Below, piece by piece: positions 24,360 to 34,017 of a stretch of 53,762 nucleotides of DNA. Source of the DNA: Bacteroidota bacterium. GTDB taxonomy: Bacteria > Bacteroidota > Bacteroidia > Flavobacteriales > Weeksellaceae. The notes beneath the pieces are model-generated. The model did no database searches and was not told where the DNA came from. It saw nothing but the letters and a program-made list of their open reading frames with translations. Both the position numbers and the translations under genes were made by a program. The stretch's first letter is position 1. The number at the start of each line of letters is the position of its first letter. Where the stretch lies: NCBI GenBank assembly GCA_018266955.1, contig JAFDZI010000056.1, positions 1-53,762 on the forward strand. The letters are read 5' to 3'.

Positions 24360-25316
24360 ATGTCTTGGTTTAAAAAAATATTCAACAAAGAAGAAAAACA
24401 AACACTCGACCAAGGATTGGAAAAGTCCAGTCAAGGGTTTTTCGAAAAAATGACCAAAGCCGTTATCGGTAAAAGTAAAGTAGATGATGAGGTATTGGAT
24501 GATTTAGAAGAAATACTAATCGCCTCAGATGTGGGGGCTTCTACAACTATTAAAATCATCGAAAGAATTGAAGCTCGAGTTGCAAGGGATAAATTTGTGA
24601 ATACTTCCGAGTTGGATAAGATACTAAGAGAAGAAATTGCTGCACTTTTGTTGGAAAACCCACATGCGCACACGGGAAATCTGGACCTAACCAAAAAACC
24701 TTATGTGATTATGGTAGTGGGGGTCAATGGTGTTGGTAAAACAACAACTATTGGCAAATTGGCACATCAGTTTAAATCCGAAGGTAAAAAAGTGGTTCTT
24801 GGTGCTGCGGATACCTTTAGAGCAGCAGCCGTGGATCAGTTGGTAATTTGGAGTGAAAGAGTTGGCGTGTCCATAGTGAAACAAGAAATGGGAAGCGATC
24901 CAGCTTCTGTAGCGTTTGATACGGTGCAAAGTGCCGTTGCTCAAAATGCAGATGTAGTTATTATAGATACGGCGGGTAGATTGCACAATAAAATTAATTT
25001 AATGAATGAACTTTCCAAAATTAAACGAGTGATACAAAAGGTAATTCCGGATGCACCTCACGAAATCCTTTTGGTTTTGGATGGTTCCACCGGACAAAAT
25101 GCTTTTGAACAAGCCAAACAATTTACCGCTGCAACAGAAGTGAATGCATTGGCGGTAACAAAACTCGATGGTACTGCAAAAGGAGGGGTGGTTATTGGGA
25201 TTTCGGATCAGTTTCAGATTCCGGTTAAATACATTGGTGTGGGGGAAAAAATGCAAGATTTACAACTATTCAATGGTGAAGAATTTGTCGATTCTTTTTT
25301 CAAAAAAGAAAAATAA
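24360..25316 (+). CDS. ftsY: Signal recognition particle receptor FtsY
   Basis: GTPase that docks SRP-ribosome complexes at the inner membrane. The 318-residue protein has a short N-terminal region (no long acidic A domain) and a helical N domain to about 100. The G domain carries VGVNGVGKTTT (120-130), DTFRAAAVDQL, DTAGRLHNK and TKLDGTAKGG. The position after the L28-L33-DUF4295 group is conserved in Bacteroidota; rimO, often next, is not here. Confidence 0.97.
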   Translation: MSWFKKIFNKEEKQTLDQGLEKSSQGFFEKMTKAVIGKSKVDDEVLDDLEEILIASDVGASTTIKIIERIEARVARDKFVNTSELDKILREEIAALLLENPHAHTGNLDLTKKPYVIMVVGVNGVGKTTTIGKLAHQFKSEGKKVVLGAADTFRAAAVDQLVIWSERVGVSIVKQEMGSDPASVAFDTVQSAVAQNADVVIIDTAGRLHNKINLMNELSKIKRVIQKVIPDAPHEILLVLDGSTGQNAFEQAKQFTAATEVNALAVTKLDGTAKGGVVIGISDQFQIPVKYIGVGEKMQDLQLFNGEEFVDSFFKKEK

Positions 25317-25350
25317 TTTCGATTTACCACTTATTTTTAGAAAATTTGTA

Positions 25351-25358
25351 TAAATTTG
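25351..25358 (+). promoter_or_regulatory. -7 box of the GlsB-like gene
   Basis: TAAATTTG, a full TAnnTTTG match, 27 bases before the ATG at 25386. No good -33 box is seen. Confidence 0.45.
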
Positions 25359-25385
25359 ATGAAGAAATTTTAAAAAATACAAATT

Positions 25386-25652
25386 ATGTTCGGAATTATT
25401 TTATGGATCGTATTTGGTATTGTGGTGGGAGCCATAGCCAAAATGATAATGCCAGGAAAACAAAACATGGGTTGGCTAATGACCAGTGCTTTGGGAATAG
25501 TAGGTTCTATCGTGGGTGGCTTTGTAGCCAATACTTTTTTTGGCGGAGGTGGTGCTACAGATGAAGATATGTTTCATTTTTGGCCTATCGTGTTTTCGGT
25601 ACTTGGAGCATTGCTTGTCCTTTGGGTCTATGGAAAATTGGTTAATAAATAA
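25386..25652 (+). CDS. GlsB/YeaQ/YmgE family stress-response membrane protein
   Basis: An 88-residue protein made almost entirely of three hydrophobic segments, with the family pattern GIVVGAIAKMIMPGKQNMGW and glycine-rich GIVGSIVGGFVANTFFGGG. Its members are small inner-membrane proteins linked to stress response; the molecular role is unknown. It ends before a bidirectional terminator shared with sppA. Confidence 0.9.
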   Translation: MFGIILWIVFGIVVGAIAKMIMPGKQNMGWLMTSALGIVGSIVGGFVANTFFGGGGATDEDMFHFWPIVFSVLGALLVLWVYGKLVNK

Positions 25653-25660
25653 AAATTAAA

Positions 25661-25685
25661 AAGCTCTCGACCGAGAGCTTTTTTT
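25661..25685. terminator. Bidirectional terminator between the GlsB-like gene and sppA
   Basis: AAGCTCTCG and CGAGAGCTT form a perfect hairpin with a two-base loop, with A runs before and T runs after. It lies between two convergent genes, the sppA stop being only six bases away. Confidence 0.9.
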
Positions 25686-25690
25686 ATGAA

Positions 25691-27439
25691 TTATTGTAGA
25701 GAAACCTTGTAAGGACTTTCCATTAATATTTGAGGTTTATTTTTGTCAATCTTTATCTTTTCGAACATTTGGTAATTTTCAACACCTATTTTATGCTTTA
25801 TAAAACGAGCCTCCATATCTTCTGAATTAAAAAAGGACATAAATTCTTCAAATTTATCTTTTTTCTTGGGGTAAGTTTCTGTGGTATATTTTTTAGTTAG
25901 TGCTTTTTGAGCAGCAAAAGAAATGGCATCATTCAAACTTCCTAGTTCGTCAACGAGTCCTATTTCTTTTGCTCGTTTACCGCTCCATACTCTACCACCG
26001 CCAAGGGCATCTACTTGTTCGAAATTCATTTTTCTATTCTGTCCTACAAAATGGACGAATCTCTTGTAGGTTTGTTCTACACTTCGTGTTACCATAGAAA
26101 CCGTGTGTGGGCTAACTCCATTAAGCATAGAGTACATATTAGAATTGGCATTGGTGGATACCACATCGGCTCTTATACCATTTTTATTCGCAATATTTTT
26201 AGCATTAGGAATGGTGCCAAAAACACCGATAGATCCCGTAATGGTGTTGGGTTCTGAATAAATTTTGTCGGCAGCCATCGCAATGTAATAGCCTCCAGAA
26301 GCTGCATAGTCTCCGAAGGACACAACAAGTGGTTTGGTTTTTTTTAGTTGTTGTAGTTCGAATAATATTTCATCTGAGGCATTTGCGCTTCCGCCAGGAG
26401 AATTTATTCTCAAAACTACCGCTTTTACTTTTTTGTCTTTTTGTAGTTCTTTTATTTCTTTCACATAGTTTTCGGAATAAATGTTGTCATTTCCTTCTCC
26501 GTTCATAATGCCACCAGAAGCATATAAAATGGCGATTTCATCTTTAGCGTTTTTAGGTTCCAGAGAATGGATGTACTTGCTAAAGGAAACTTTGTTCAAA
26601 TCTTCGTCAGCACTAATGCCTATTTTCTTTTTTAATAAAGCATCGTATTCTGATTTCTGAATGAGTTTGTCCGCTAATTTATATTGTAAACTTTGTTCAG
26701 GAATAATTCCATAGAGGCTATCGACGGTTGTTTTAAAATTTTCTAAACTAATTTTTCTTGATTGTGCAATTTTAGATGAGGTATCTCCCCAAATGTCATT
26801 GAGTAGCGTGGAAAGTTGTTCTTGATTTTCTGGAGAAATGCTGTTTCTTAAATAGGGCTCAACGGCTGCTTTGAATTTGCCATGGCGAATAACCTCCATT
26901 CCAATACCATACTTATCAAAAAAGTCTTTTAAGAAAACAACTTCTGTGGACATGCCTTTTAGTTCTACTCCCCCCGCTGGATTAAGGTAATATTGGTCTG
27001 CTACTGAGCCAAGATAATACGCAGATTGATTAACATTGTTGCCATAGGCATATACAAACTTACCAGATTTTTTAAAATCTAATAGGGCAGCCCTTAGATT
27101 GTCTAATTGAGTAATACCAGCGCCAATATGATCGGTTTCAATACTGATTCCTTTAATATTGGGGTCGGTTTTCGCATTTTTTATCGCTTCGATCATGGAA
27201 TGAAGCATGATGTTTTTAACTTTGTTTTTAAAGTCGAATAGATTTTCCTGATTTTCAGTTTCACTATCAATAATGTTGGTTTTAAAATCCAATGTGAGTA
27301 CAGTGTTTTGGTCGATGTTTGGTTTTTCATCTCCTGATGAAGAAATCAACATGATCATAAAGAAAAAGAAAAAAATAGAAGCAAAAATAAGGAATATAGC
27401 CACTATATTTGCAAGTACATTTTTAAAGAAACTTTTCAT
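25691..27439 (-). CDS. sppA: Signal peptide peptidase SppA (67K type)
   Basis: Membrane-bound serine protease that degrades cleaved signal peptides. The 582-residue protein has one N-terminal membrane segment (about 10-32), then tandem ClpP-like domains as in the long SppA form. The Ser/Lys dyad is present: Lys190 in RHGKFKAAVEPY and Ser381 in DYAASGGYYIA. Its start is only 19 bases from folK, which is divergent, so the two promoters must overlap the opposite genes. Confidence 0.95.
   Translation of the reverse strand: MKSFFKNVLANIVAIFLIFASIFFFFFMIMLISSSGDEKPNIDQNTVLTLDFKTNIIDSETENQENLFDFKNKVKNIMLHSMIEAIKNAKTDPNIKGISIETDHIGAGITQLDNLRAALLDFKKSGKFVYAYGNNVNQSAYYLGSVADQYYLNPAGGVELKGMSTEVVFLKDFFDKYGIGMEVIRHGKFKAAVEPYLRNSISPENQEQLSTLLNDIWGDTSSKIAQSRKISLENFKTTVDSLYGIIPEQSLQYKLADKLIQKSEYDALLKKKIGISADEDLNKVSFSKYIHSLEPKNAKDEIAILYASGGIMNGEGNDNIYSENYVKEIKELQKDKKVKAVVLRINSPGGSANASDEILFELQQLKKTKPLVVSFGDYAASGGYYIAMAADKIYSEPNTITGSIGVFGTIPNAKNIANKNGIRADVVSTNANSNMYSMLNGVSPHTVSMVTRSVEQTYKRFVHFVGQNRKMNFEQVDALGGGRVWSGKRAKEIGLVDELGSLNDAISFAAQKALTKKYTTETYPKKKDKFEEFMSFFNSEDMEARFIKHKIGVENYQMFEKIKIDKNKPQILMESPYKVSLQ
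27404..27411 (+). promoter_or_regulatory. Candidate -7 box of folK, inside sppA
   Basis: TATATTTG, a full TAnnTTTG match, 47 bases before the folK ATG and within the first codons of the divergent sppA. Confidence 0.45.
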
Positions 27440-27458
27440 AATAATTCATTTTACCAAT

Positions 27459-27890
27459 ATGTCGCAACATAATGTCGTTTTGTTACTAGGAACTAACTTA
27501 GGAGATCGGAAAAAAAATATAGAAGAAGCGATTATAGGTATCGAAAAGGAAATAGGAAAAATCCTGTTTCAGTCAAAATTGTTAGAAACATTGCCTATAG
27601 ATTTTGTCAGTAATAATAATTTCATTAATTTTGCTATTGAGTTAAGAACTGTTTTGTCGCCAATTGAAGTGTTAAATTCAATTAAATTAATAGAGCAGAA
27701 TCTTGGCAGAATGAACGATTCAAGGGTTTTGGGGGAGTATCAAGATAGGATAATCGATATAGATATTGTTTATTATGATGCTCTGGAATTTAAATCAAAT
27801 AGATTAAGAATACCCCATTTAGCACACTTGAAAAGAGAATTTTCAATAGAATTATTAGAAGATTTAAACAAAATAAAACATAAAGTATGA
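27459..27890 (+). CDS. folK: HPPK: 2-amino-4-hydroxy-6-hydroxymethyldihydropteridine diphosphokinase
   Basis: Transfers pyrophosphate from ATP to the pterin in folate synthesis. A 143-residue protein starting at ATG 27459; the longer upstream frame runs through sppA and is not used. Motifs are LLLGTNLGDR near the start, Arg97 and the magnesium-binding Asp100/Asp102 in RIIDIDIVYYD, and RIPHLAHLKREF. The usual WGPR part is altered to LGEYQDR. Its stop overlaps the next ATG by four bases, so it is coupled to the OmpA gene. Confidence 0.92.
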   Translation: MSQHNVVLLLGTNLGDRKKNIEEAIIGIEKEIGKILFQSKLLETLPIDFVSNNNFINFAIELRTVLSPIEVLNSIKLIEQNLGRMNDSRVLGEYQDRIIDIDIVYYDALEFKSNRLRIPHLAHLKREFSIELLEDLNKIKHKV

Positions 27891-29368
27891 AATTAAATTT
27901 ATTGTTACTTACGACAGTATTGCCAATTTCGATTTACGCTCAAAGCGACTCTGCGCGAGTGAAAGTAATGGAGGGTTACCCCAATACTTTTTCGTCTGGT
28001 GCTTCGTATGCGGAGAAATTCGACAATAAGGCGAGAAAACTAAATGACTGGTCTATTTCCGTGGGAGGTGGAGCAGCCTTTATGACCAATGCTGATCTTA
28101 CCTCTTTCTATGATGGTAAAACCAATTGGGGATGGAATGCTTATATTAGTTTAAATAAGCAAATTTCTCATACTTTTGGGTTGATGTTGCAGTATCAAAC
28201 TGGTAAAACCAATCAAAAAGGACAATTACAAGATCCTTATTATGGTACTTTAGCGGGTGTTGCAACTGCATGGACTAAATTTAACCAAATTGCATTAATC
28301 GGAGATATCAACTTTTCTAACTTATTGAGAAGAGTAGATAACAAATCGCCTTATCGTTGGGCTTTGCACGGTTATGCCGGTATGGGATTGCAAAACTTCA
28401 ACACTTTGCTGTTGGATAATAATGCTTCTCGTTGGAATACAACTCCTCCTAGAATACCAATTGAGGTAAAACAAGATCTTGATTTTTCAACTTTCTACAC
28501 CACAATCGGTGCGGGATTGAAATATAAAATCTCAAGAGTTGTAGATATCGAAGGTAGAATCATGTATATTATTACCGGTGATGATGAGTTTGATGGTGGT
28601 GGTTGGACACACGAACAACCTGCTGTAATTGATTATAACCGAATTAATTATAGACGATCAGATAATATGACAACCTTTAACCTAGGATTAACCTTTAATT
28701 TAGGTAAGCATATTTCTCATCTAGCATGGTACGACCCTTTACAAGATATTCATGGGAAAATCTATGATTTAGAAAATGCAAGTCCGGACTTTATTGTTTG
28801 CCAAAAAGGTGATCAAGATAATGATGGAGTTTGTGATGATTGGGACAGACAATTAGATACTCCTGCTGGAGCAAGAGTAGATGGCGCTGGTGTTGCTTTA
28901 GATATCGATTTAGATGGTACCATCGATTTATATGATAAATGTGTTACGGTGCCAGGACCTAAAGAAAACTTCGGATGTCCACTAAAAGAAACTCCTAAAA
29001 AGAATGTAGTATCCGATGATACTCGATCTTTGGAAGGTATCGAGTTTGATTTAAATTCCGATAAAATCTTACCATCCAATACGCCAATTTTAAATAATGC
29101 AGTTAATTATATTAACTCATCCAGCGGTTCCTATAAGGTAATTGGAGCAACAGATACAAGAGCATCTGAAGCATACAACCAAAAATTATCTGAAAGAAGA
29201 GCGAATGCCGTAAAAGGGTATTTAATTAAAAATGGAGTTGAAGCGGCCAAATTAGAAGCAGAAGGACGAGGAGAAAAAGACTTAAAGTATCCTGAATGCG
29301 AACCTGCAACTAAATGCCCTGAATGGAAAAATAGAGCTAATAGAAGAGTTTATTTCGAATCTAAGTAA
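27887..29368 (+). CDS. OmpA family outer membrane protein, paralogue 1
   Basis: A 493-residue outer membrane protein: signal peptide ending in IYAQ, an N-terminal beta-barrel-type domain of about 270 residues, then a calcium-binding TSP3-like repeat (DQDNDGVCDD, DIDLDGTIDLYDKC). Residues about 375-493 are an OmpA peptidoglycan-binding domain with ATDTRASEAYNQKLSERRA and a C-terminal NRRVYF. It overlaps folK by four bases. The next gene is a tandem paralogue; both share an identical 25-residue stretch in the TSP3 part. Confidence 0.9.
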   Translation: MKLNLLLLTTVLPISIYAQSDSARVKVMEGYPNTFSSGASYAEKFDNKARKLNDWSISVGGGAAFMTNADLTSFYDGKTNWGWNAYISLNKQISHTFGLMLQYQTGKTNQKGQLQDPYYGTLAGVATAWTKFNQIALIGDINFSNLLRRVDNKSPYRWALHGYAGMGLQNFNTLLLDNNASRWNTTPPRIPIEVKQDLDFSTFYTTIGAGLKYKISRVVDIEGRIMYIITGDDEFDGGGWTHEQPAVIDYNRINYRRSDNMTTFNLGLTFNLGKHISHLAWYDPLQDIHGKIYDLENASPDFIVCQKGDQDNDGVCDDWDRQLDTPAGARVDGAGVALDIDLDGTIDLYDKCVTVPGPKENFGCPLKETPKKNVVSDDTRSLEGIEFDLNSDKILPSNTPILNNAVNYINSSSGSYKVIGATDTRASEAYNQKLSERRANAVKGYLIKNGVEAAKLEAEGRGEKDLKYPECEPATKCPEWKNRANRRVYFESK

Positions 29369-29406
29369 TTTTTATCATCACTAAATTAATTTTTAAAAAC
29401 AAAATT

Positions 29407-30915
29407 ATGAAATTAAATAAAGCAATTATTGCGTTTGCATTTTCATTTTCAACAATAGCATACGCACAAGATACAACCACAGAAAGTGCACCGGTTTATC
29501 CAAACACTTTTTCCTCTGGTTCTGCTCATGTGTCCAAGTTTACACAAGAGTCTAAAAGATTTAATGATTGGGCTATTTCCTTCGGTGCAGGGATTCCATT
29601 GGTGCAATCCGCAGATCTTACTTCCATAAAAAATGGAAATGGCGGAGATGCTAACTTATTTGGGTATTCAGCTTATTTAAGTGTTGATAAAGCAATTACA
29701 CATGCTTTCGGACTAGTCCTACAATACGATAGAGGTGAAACCAGACAAGGTTGGTTTGATACCAAAAATGCAATTCCAGCAATGGCTAATCCTTATAGCA
29801 ACAAACCAGTAGCGGGTAGAACTCAATATGATGCAATTTCTTTATTAGGTGATATTAATTTCTCTAATTTATTAAGAAGAATTGATAATAAATCTAACTA
29901 CAGATGGGCACTACATGGATATGCTGGGGTAGGTACTTTAGCTTATAGAGCATACCAAAAGTCTGATTATGTTGGTGGTGGTCAGGTATTAATGACCGAA
30001 GTAAAGCCATTTAAATTAAATTCACTTTTCTTCCAAGCAGGTTCTGGGTTGAAATTTAAAATCGATAGAAGATTCGATTTAGAAGCCAGAGCAATGTATG
30101 TAATGACTGGTGATGATGAATTTGACGGTGGAGGTAACTACTTAGGTGGGGGTAACTTCGTTACACCTGTTAACTTGAGAGAGGAACAAACTTCCGATAA
30201 TTTCTTTAATTTTACCCTAGGTGCTACTGTAAAATTAGGAAAACACGAATCTCACCTTTTCTGGCACGATCCATTACAAGAATTATATTATAAATTGGAT
30301 GTCTTAGCAGATAAAAATCAAGATGTTGAAGTTTGTAAAAACGGAGATAAAGACAATGATGGAGTTTGCGATGATTGGGACAGACAATTGGATACTCCTG
30401 CAGGTGCTAGAGTGGACGGAGCTGGTGTAGCTTTGGATACTGACCTAGATGGTGTAATAGACCTTTACGACAAATGTGTAACCGTTCCTGGGCCAGTAGA
30501 AAATAATGGATGTCCATTAGAGCCTACAAAACCAAATATTACTGGTAAAGTGGACGAAGTGAATAAAACTTTAGAAGGAATTGAATTCGAGTTGAATAAA
30601 GCGGTAATCAGACCTTCTTCTTTTGAAAAATTGAATCACGCTGCTGAAGTAATTAAATCCATAGGTGGTGATGCTAAATTCTTAGTAATTGGTGCTACGG
30701 ATACTAGAGGTAATGATGCATTAAACCAAAAACTTTCTGAAAGAAGAGCTGCTGCTGTAGTTAAATATCTTGAAGGAAAAGGAGTATCTAAAGGAATGAT
30801 GATTTCTGAGGGTAGAGGTAAAAAAGATCTTAAATATCCTGAGTGTGACCCGGCTACAAAATGCCCTGAATGGAAAAATGAAGCCAATAGAAGAGTATAT
30901 TTCCAAGAAAGATAA
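29407..30915 (+). CDS. OmpA family outer membrane protein, paralogue 2
   Basis: A 502-residue protein with the same build as its upstream neighbour: signal peptide ending in AYAQ, beta-barrel-type domain, TSP3-like repeat and C-terminal OmpA domain (ATDTRGNDALNQKLSERRA, NRRVYF). It starts 38 bases after paralogue 1 and probably shares its transcript. The tandem pair arose by duplication; the divergent barrel parts suggest it is not recent. It is followed by a strong terminator. Confidence 0.9.
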   Translation: MKLNKAIIAFAFSFSTIAYAQDTTTESAPVYPNTFSSGSAHVSKFTQESKRFNDWAISFGAGIPLVQSADLTSIKNGNGGDANLFGYSAYLSVDKAITHAFGLVLQYDRGETRQGWFDTKNAIPAMANPYSNKPVAGRTQYDAISLLGDINFSNLLRRIDNKSNYRWALHGYAGVGTLAYRAYQKSDYVGGGQVLMTEVKPFKLNSLFFQAGSGLKFKIDRRFDLEARAMYVMTGDDEFDGGGNYLGGGNFVTPVNLREEQTSDNFFNFTLGATVKLGKHESHLFWHDPLQELYYKLDVLADKNQDVEVCKNGDKDNDGVCDDWDRQLDTPAGARVDGAGVALDTDLDGVIDLYDKCVTVPGPVENNGCPLEPTKPNITGKVDEVNKTLEGIEFELNKAVIRPSSFEKLNHAAEVIKSIGGDAKFLVIGATDTRGNDALNQKLSERRAAAVVKYLEGKGVSKGMMISEGRGKKDLKYPECDPATKCPEWKNEANRRVYFQER

Positions 30916-30937
30916 TCTTAACAAATATTTATTTTAT

Positions 30938-30965
30938 AAAAGCCATGTTTTTACATGGCTTTTTT
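30938..30965 (+). terminator. Terminator of the folK-ompA-ompA unit
   Basis: AGCCATGT (30941-30948) pairs with ACATGGCT (30953-30960) around TTTT, with A before and T after. Confidence 0.9.
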
Positions 30966-31003
30966 GGTCTAAATAAATGCTTTTTCCTTAATTTTACTTC
31001 ATT

Positions 31004-32902
31004 ATGCTGCCAAAAGATTTACATATTCTAAAACATCAAACCCTAGAACATTTTTGGGGTTATACTTCCTTTAGAAACTTACAAGAAGAAATCATCAATG
31101 ATGTTTTATTAAGAAAAGATATTGTTGCATTATTGCCTACAGGAGGCGGAAAGTCTCTTTGTTATCAGCTGCCTACATTATTGTTGGAAGGCGTATGCTT
31201 GGTAATATCACCACTTTTGGCACTCATGAAGGATCAGGTAGAGCAATTAAAAAATAATGGAATAGATGCAGAGTATATATCTTCAGAATTAGATGAATTC
31301 GAAGCCGAAGAAATTCTTGATCGATGCATCAATGGTCAAGTGAAATTGCTCTATGTTTCTCCAGAACGATTGAAAAACCCTTATTTTCTTCAGCAAATTG
31401 AGGTGATTCAAATTTCATTTATTGCCGTAGATGAGGCGCATTGTATTTCAGAATGGGGGCAAGATTTCAGACCTAGCTACCAAAATATTTGTCAATTTAG
31501 GAATCATGTGAAAACGGTTCCAATTTTAGCACTAACTGCAACTGCTACTTCTAAAGTTGTATTAGAAATTACTCAAAAATTGGACTTAAAAAAGCCAAGT
31601 ATTTATAAAAAAAGTTTCAAAAGAGAGAACATAAAAGTTTTAGTGAATGAAGTAGCAGATAAATATCAAAAAATTTTTGATTGGCTTCAATTCAATACCC
31701 ATTCAGGAATTATCTATGCCAGAACCCGTAAAGAAACCGAAGAGCTTACCCGTTTTCTACAATCCAAAGGATTAAAGAATTGCGATTTTTATCATGCTGG
31801 TCTTTCGGCAAAGGATAAATCAAAAAAACAAAAGGCGTGGTTACAGAGCAATCATTTGGTTTTAATCGCTACCAATGCCTTTGGTATGGGAATAGACAAA
31901 GATAATGTGCGATTTGTTATCCACTTAACGGTACCGTCTTCATTGGAAAACTATTATCAGGAAATAGGAAGAGCAGGTAGAGACGGGGAGGAGAGTCTCG
32001 CATTGATGCTTTGGAATAAACCTGAACTCAATAATTTTGATGATATCCTTAAAAACTCTATCCCGAATCAAAAAGAATTTGAAAAAATAGGAATCTATCT
32101 TTATTCGATTTTTAATATTGCAGCAAACGAATGGTCAGAAGATTTTTATCAATTAAATTTGCAAAAACTTCAAAATCTAACCAAAAGTTCCAGAGCAAAA
32201 ATTAGAAATGTACTTCAATTTTTACACAATCAAGAAATCATCTACCTGAATGAAATGAAATCACTATCTACATTAGAACTGAAAATTCAGATAGAGGATA
32301 TTGAATCTTTACCTAAAAAAGATGCTTATTTCATAGAACTACTCTTTCGTACATTGCCAGGGATTTCTACCCATAAAGTTCATTTTTCAGAAACTGCAAT
32401 TAGTCAGAAATTAACTATAGATCCTCTTTTAATTAAAGAAAGACTAAGAGAATTACATCAGGCTAAATATCTCAATTTCATTGATGGAGACCAACTGAGC
32501 ATTCGTTTTTTGGAACACAGAAATGATAGGGCAATCCAAGGGAAATACTATCATCTTTTCAAACAAATACAGAAGAATAAATTACAAAAATGGGAAGAAA
32601 TGAAGTATTTTGTTCAAAATGAAGATTTTTGCAAAATGAGCATGATTCTTTCCTATTTTGGCGAAAGAAACCTTAAAAACTGCAATCAATGTTCTGTTTG
32701 TAGCCACAATAGTTTTCAGTTTTCAAAACCCTCCGTTTCTTCACTCATTGTTCAGTATTTAACCCTAAAACCTGCGACGGCTGATGAAATTACATTTCAA
32801 TTAAATTATTATGGAAAAGAAGAAATTTTAGAAAATCTAATTGTTTTATTAGATGAAGAGAAAATTCGTATGCTCGATTTTAGAACCTATACCATTGCAT
32901 AA
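31004..32902 (+). CDS. recQ: ATP-dependent DNA helicase RecQ
   Basis: A 3'-5' superfamily 2 DNA helicase. The 632-residue protein has LLPTGGGKSLCYQLP (Walker A, 43-57), DEAHCISEWGQDFRPSY, the helicase C motif TNAFGMGIDKDNVRF and YYQEIGRAGRDG. A zinc-binding part follows around 560-575 (CNQCSVC). The RQC-like end is short and no HRDC domain is seen, which is the shorter flavobacterial form. Genomes of this group often carry a second, longer recQ. Confidence 0.95.
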   Translation: MLPKDLHILKHQTLEHFWGYTSFRNLQEEIINDVLLRKDIVALLPTGGGKSLCYQLPTLLLEGVCLVISPLLALMKDQVEQLKNNGIDAEYISSELDEFEAEEILDRCINGQVKLLYVSPERLKNPYFLQQIEVIQISFIAVDEAHCISEWGQDFRPSYQNICQFRNHVKTVPILALTATATSKVVLEITQKLDLKKPSIYKKSFKRENIKVLVNEVADKYQKIFDWLQFNTHSGIIYARTRKETEELTRFLQSKGLKNCDFYHAGLSAKDKSKKQKAWLQSNHLVLIATNAFGMGIDKDNVRFVIHLTVPSSLENYYQEIGRAGRDGEESLALMLWNKPELNNFDDILKNSIPNQKEFEKIGIYLYSIFNIAANEWSEDFYQLNLQKLQNLTKSSRAKIRNVLQFLHNQEIIYLNEMKSLSTLELKIQIEDIESLPKKDAYFIELLFRTLPGISTHKVHFSETAISQKLTIDPLLIKERLRELHQAKYLNFIDGDQLSIRFLEHRNDRAIQGKYYHLFKQIQKNKLQKWEEMKYFVQNEDFCKMSMILSYFGERNLKNCNQCSVCSHNSFQFSKPSVSSLIVQYLTLKPATADEITFQLNYYGKEEILENLIVLLDEEKIRMLDFRTYTIA

Positions 32903-32938
32903 CTTGAATGAACTAACACAAACCAATTTTCATTTTCT

Positions 32939-32946
32939 TAATTTTG
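32939..32946 (+). promoter_or_regulatory. -7 box of the glutaminase gene
   Basis: TAATTTTG, a full TAnnTTTG match, 24 bases before the ATG at 32971. Confidence 0.5.
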
Positions 32947-32970
32947 TATTCTTCCAAAAAAAATAAAAGT

Positions 32971-33987
32971 ATGCGTACTCTTTTTTATACTTGGGTATTA
33001 CTGAGTCTTTTTTGCTCACCAATTCCGTTACAAGGACAATTGATTTCTTACGAAAAATCAATTTGTAAAAGTGAAATAAACTTCCTTCTTTCCGATGTTT
33101 TAAATGAAAGTAAAAATCTTATTGCCCAGGCCAAAGTGGCGGATTATATTCCTGAACTAGGCAAAGCAGATCCGAACAAAACAGCTATTGCTTTTATTGA
33201 TGAGAAAGGAAATATTTACTCTAAAGGAGATGTACACACTCAATTTACGATTCAATCTATTTCTAAAATCATAGCCTTGATGATTGCGGTTCAAGAGAGA
33301 GGGGAACCTTATATTTTCGATAGAATGGGCTATTATGGAACCGATCAAGCTTTTAACTCGATGGAAGCCCTCAATACTCGACAAAAACCTTTAAACCCTA
33401 TGATGAATGCTGGTGCTATTGTTACTACTGCCTCTATATTAGGAAAAGGAGATGAAGGTTATCAGAAGATTTTAAAAATGATTCGATACATTACCAAAAA
33501 CGATAAAATTGATATTAACCAAGCGGTTTATTTATCCGAAAAAGCTACTGGAAACCGTAACCGTGCCATGTTTTATTTAGAGAAGAATTTCAATCTTTTT
33601 ACGGCAGAAGATGAAGAAGCACTCAATAACTATTTCCGCCAATGTTCGATAGAAATTAATGTGATTGATTTGGCGAAGATTGGCTATTTTTTCGCTCATC
33701 AAGGGACTCGTTTTGATGGAGATAAAACTTATTTTAATCCAGAAATAACGCAACTTATCAATTCCATTATGCTCACAGCAGGCATGTACGATTACAGTGG
33801 CGAATATGCCCGAAAAGTTGGAATCCCCTCCAAATCGGGAGTAGGCGGAGGTATTGTGGGTGCAGTGCCAGGGAAATATGGAATTGCTACCTTTAATGCT
33901 GCTTTAGATGCTCATGGGAATTCAGCAGCTGGCATTTATATGATTGAACAATTGAGCAAGCGTTTACAACTCAGTATTTTTAAATAA
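32971..33987 (+). CDS. glsA: Exported glutaminase A
   Basis: Hydrolyses glutamine to glutamate and ammonia. It has the beta-lactamase-like serine fold, with the SxxK pair Ser96/Lys99 in IQSISKI, plus the typical NAGAI and GVGGGIVGAVPGKYGIA segments. Unlike most cytoplasmic glutaminases, the 338-residue protein has a signal peptide (start MRTLFYTWVLLSLF, cut near PLQG), so it should act in the periplasm. I start at ATG 32971; an upstream start would put residues before the signal peptide. Confidence 0.93.
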   Translation: MRTLFYTWVLLSLFCSPIPLQGQLISYEKSICKSEINFLLSDVLNESKNLIAQAKVADYIPELGKADPNKTAIAFIDEKGNIYSKGDVHTQFTIQSISKIIALMIAVQERGEPYIFDRMGYYGTDQAFNSMEALNTRQKPLNPMMNAGAIVTTASILGKGDEGYQKILKMIRYITKNDKIDINQAVYLSEKATGNRNRAMFYLEKNFNLFTAEDEEALNNYFRQCSIEINVIDLAKIGYFFAHQGTRFDGDKTYFNPEITQLINSIMLTAGMYDYSGEYARKVGIPSKSGVGGGIVGAVPGKYGIATFNAALDAHGNSAAGIYMIEQLSKRLQLSIFK

Positions 33988-34017
33988 AACCTTTCTTATC
34001 TTTAAAATAATCACACA

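Noticed and set aside
25346..25564. 72-codon frame overlapping the GlsB-like gene
   Set aside because: It is a shadow of the membrane protein in another frame.
27273..27458. Upstream extension of folK
   Set aside because: It is antisense to the sppA start; the folK family start is at 27459.
27887..30915. Recent duplication or recombination hot spot in the two OmpA genes
   Set aside because: The identical protein stretch differs at many codon positions in DNA and the barrel domains are divergent, so the duplication is old.
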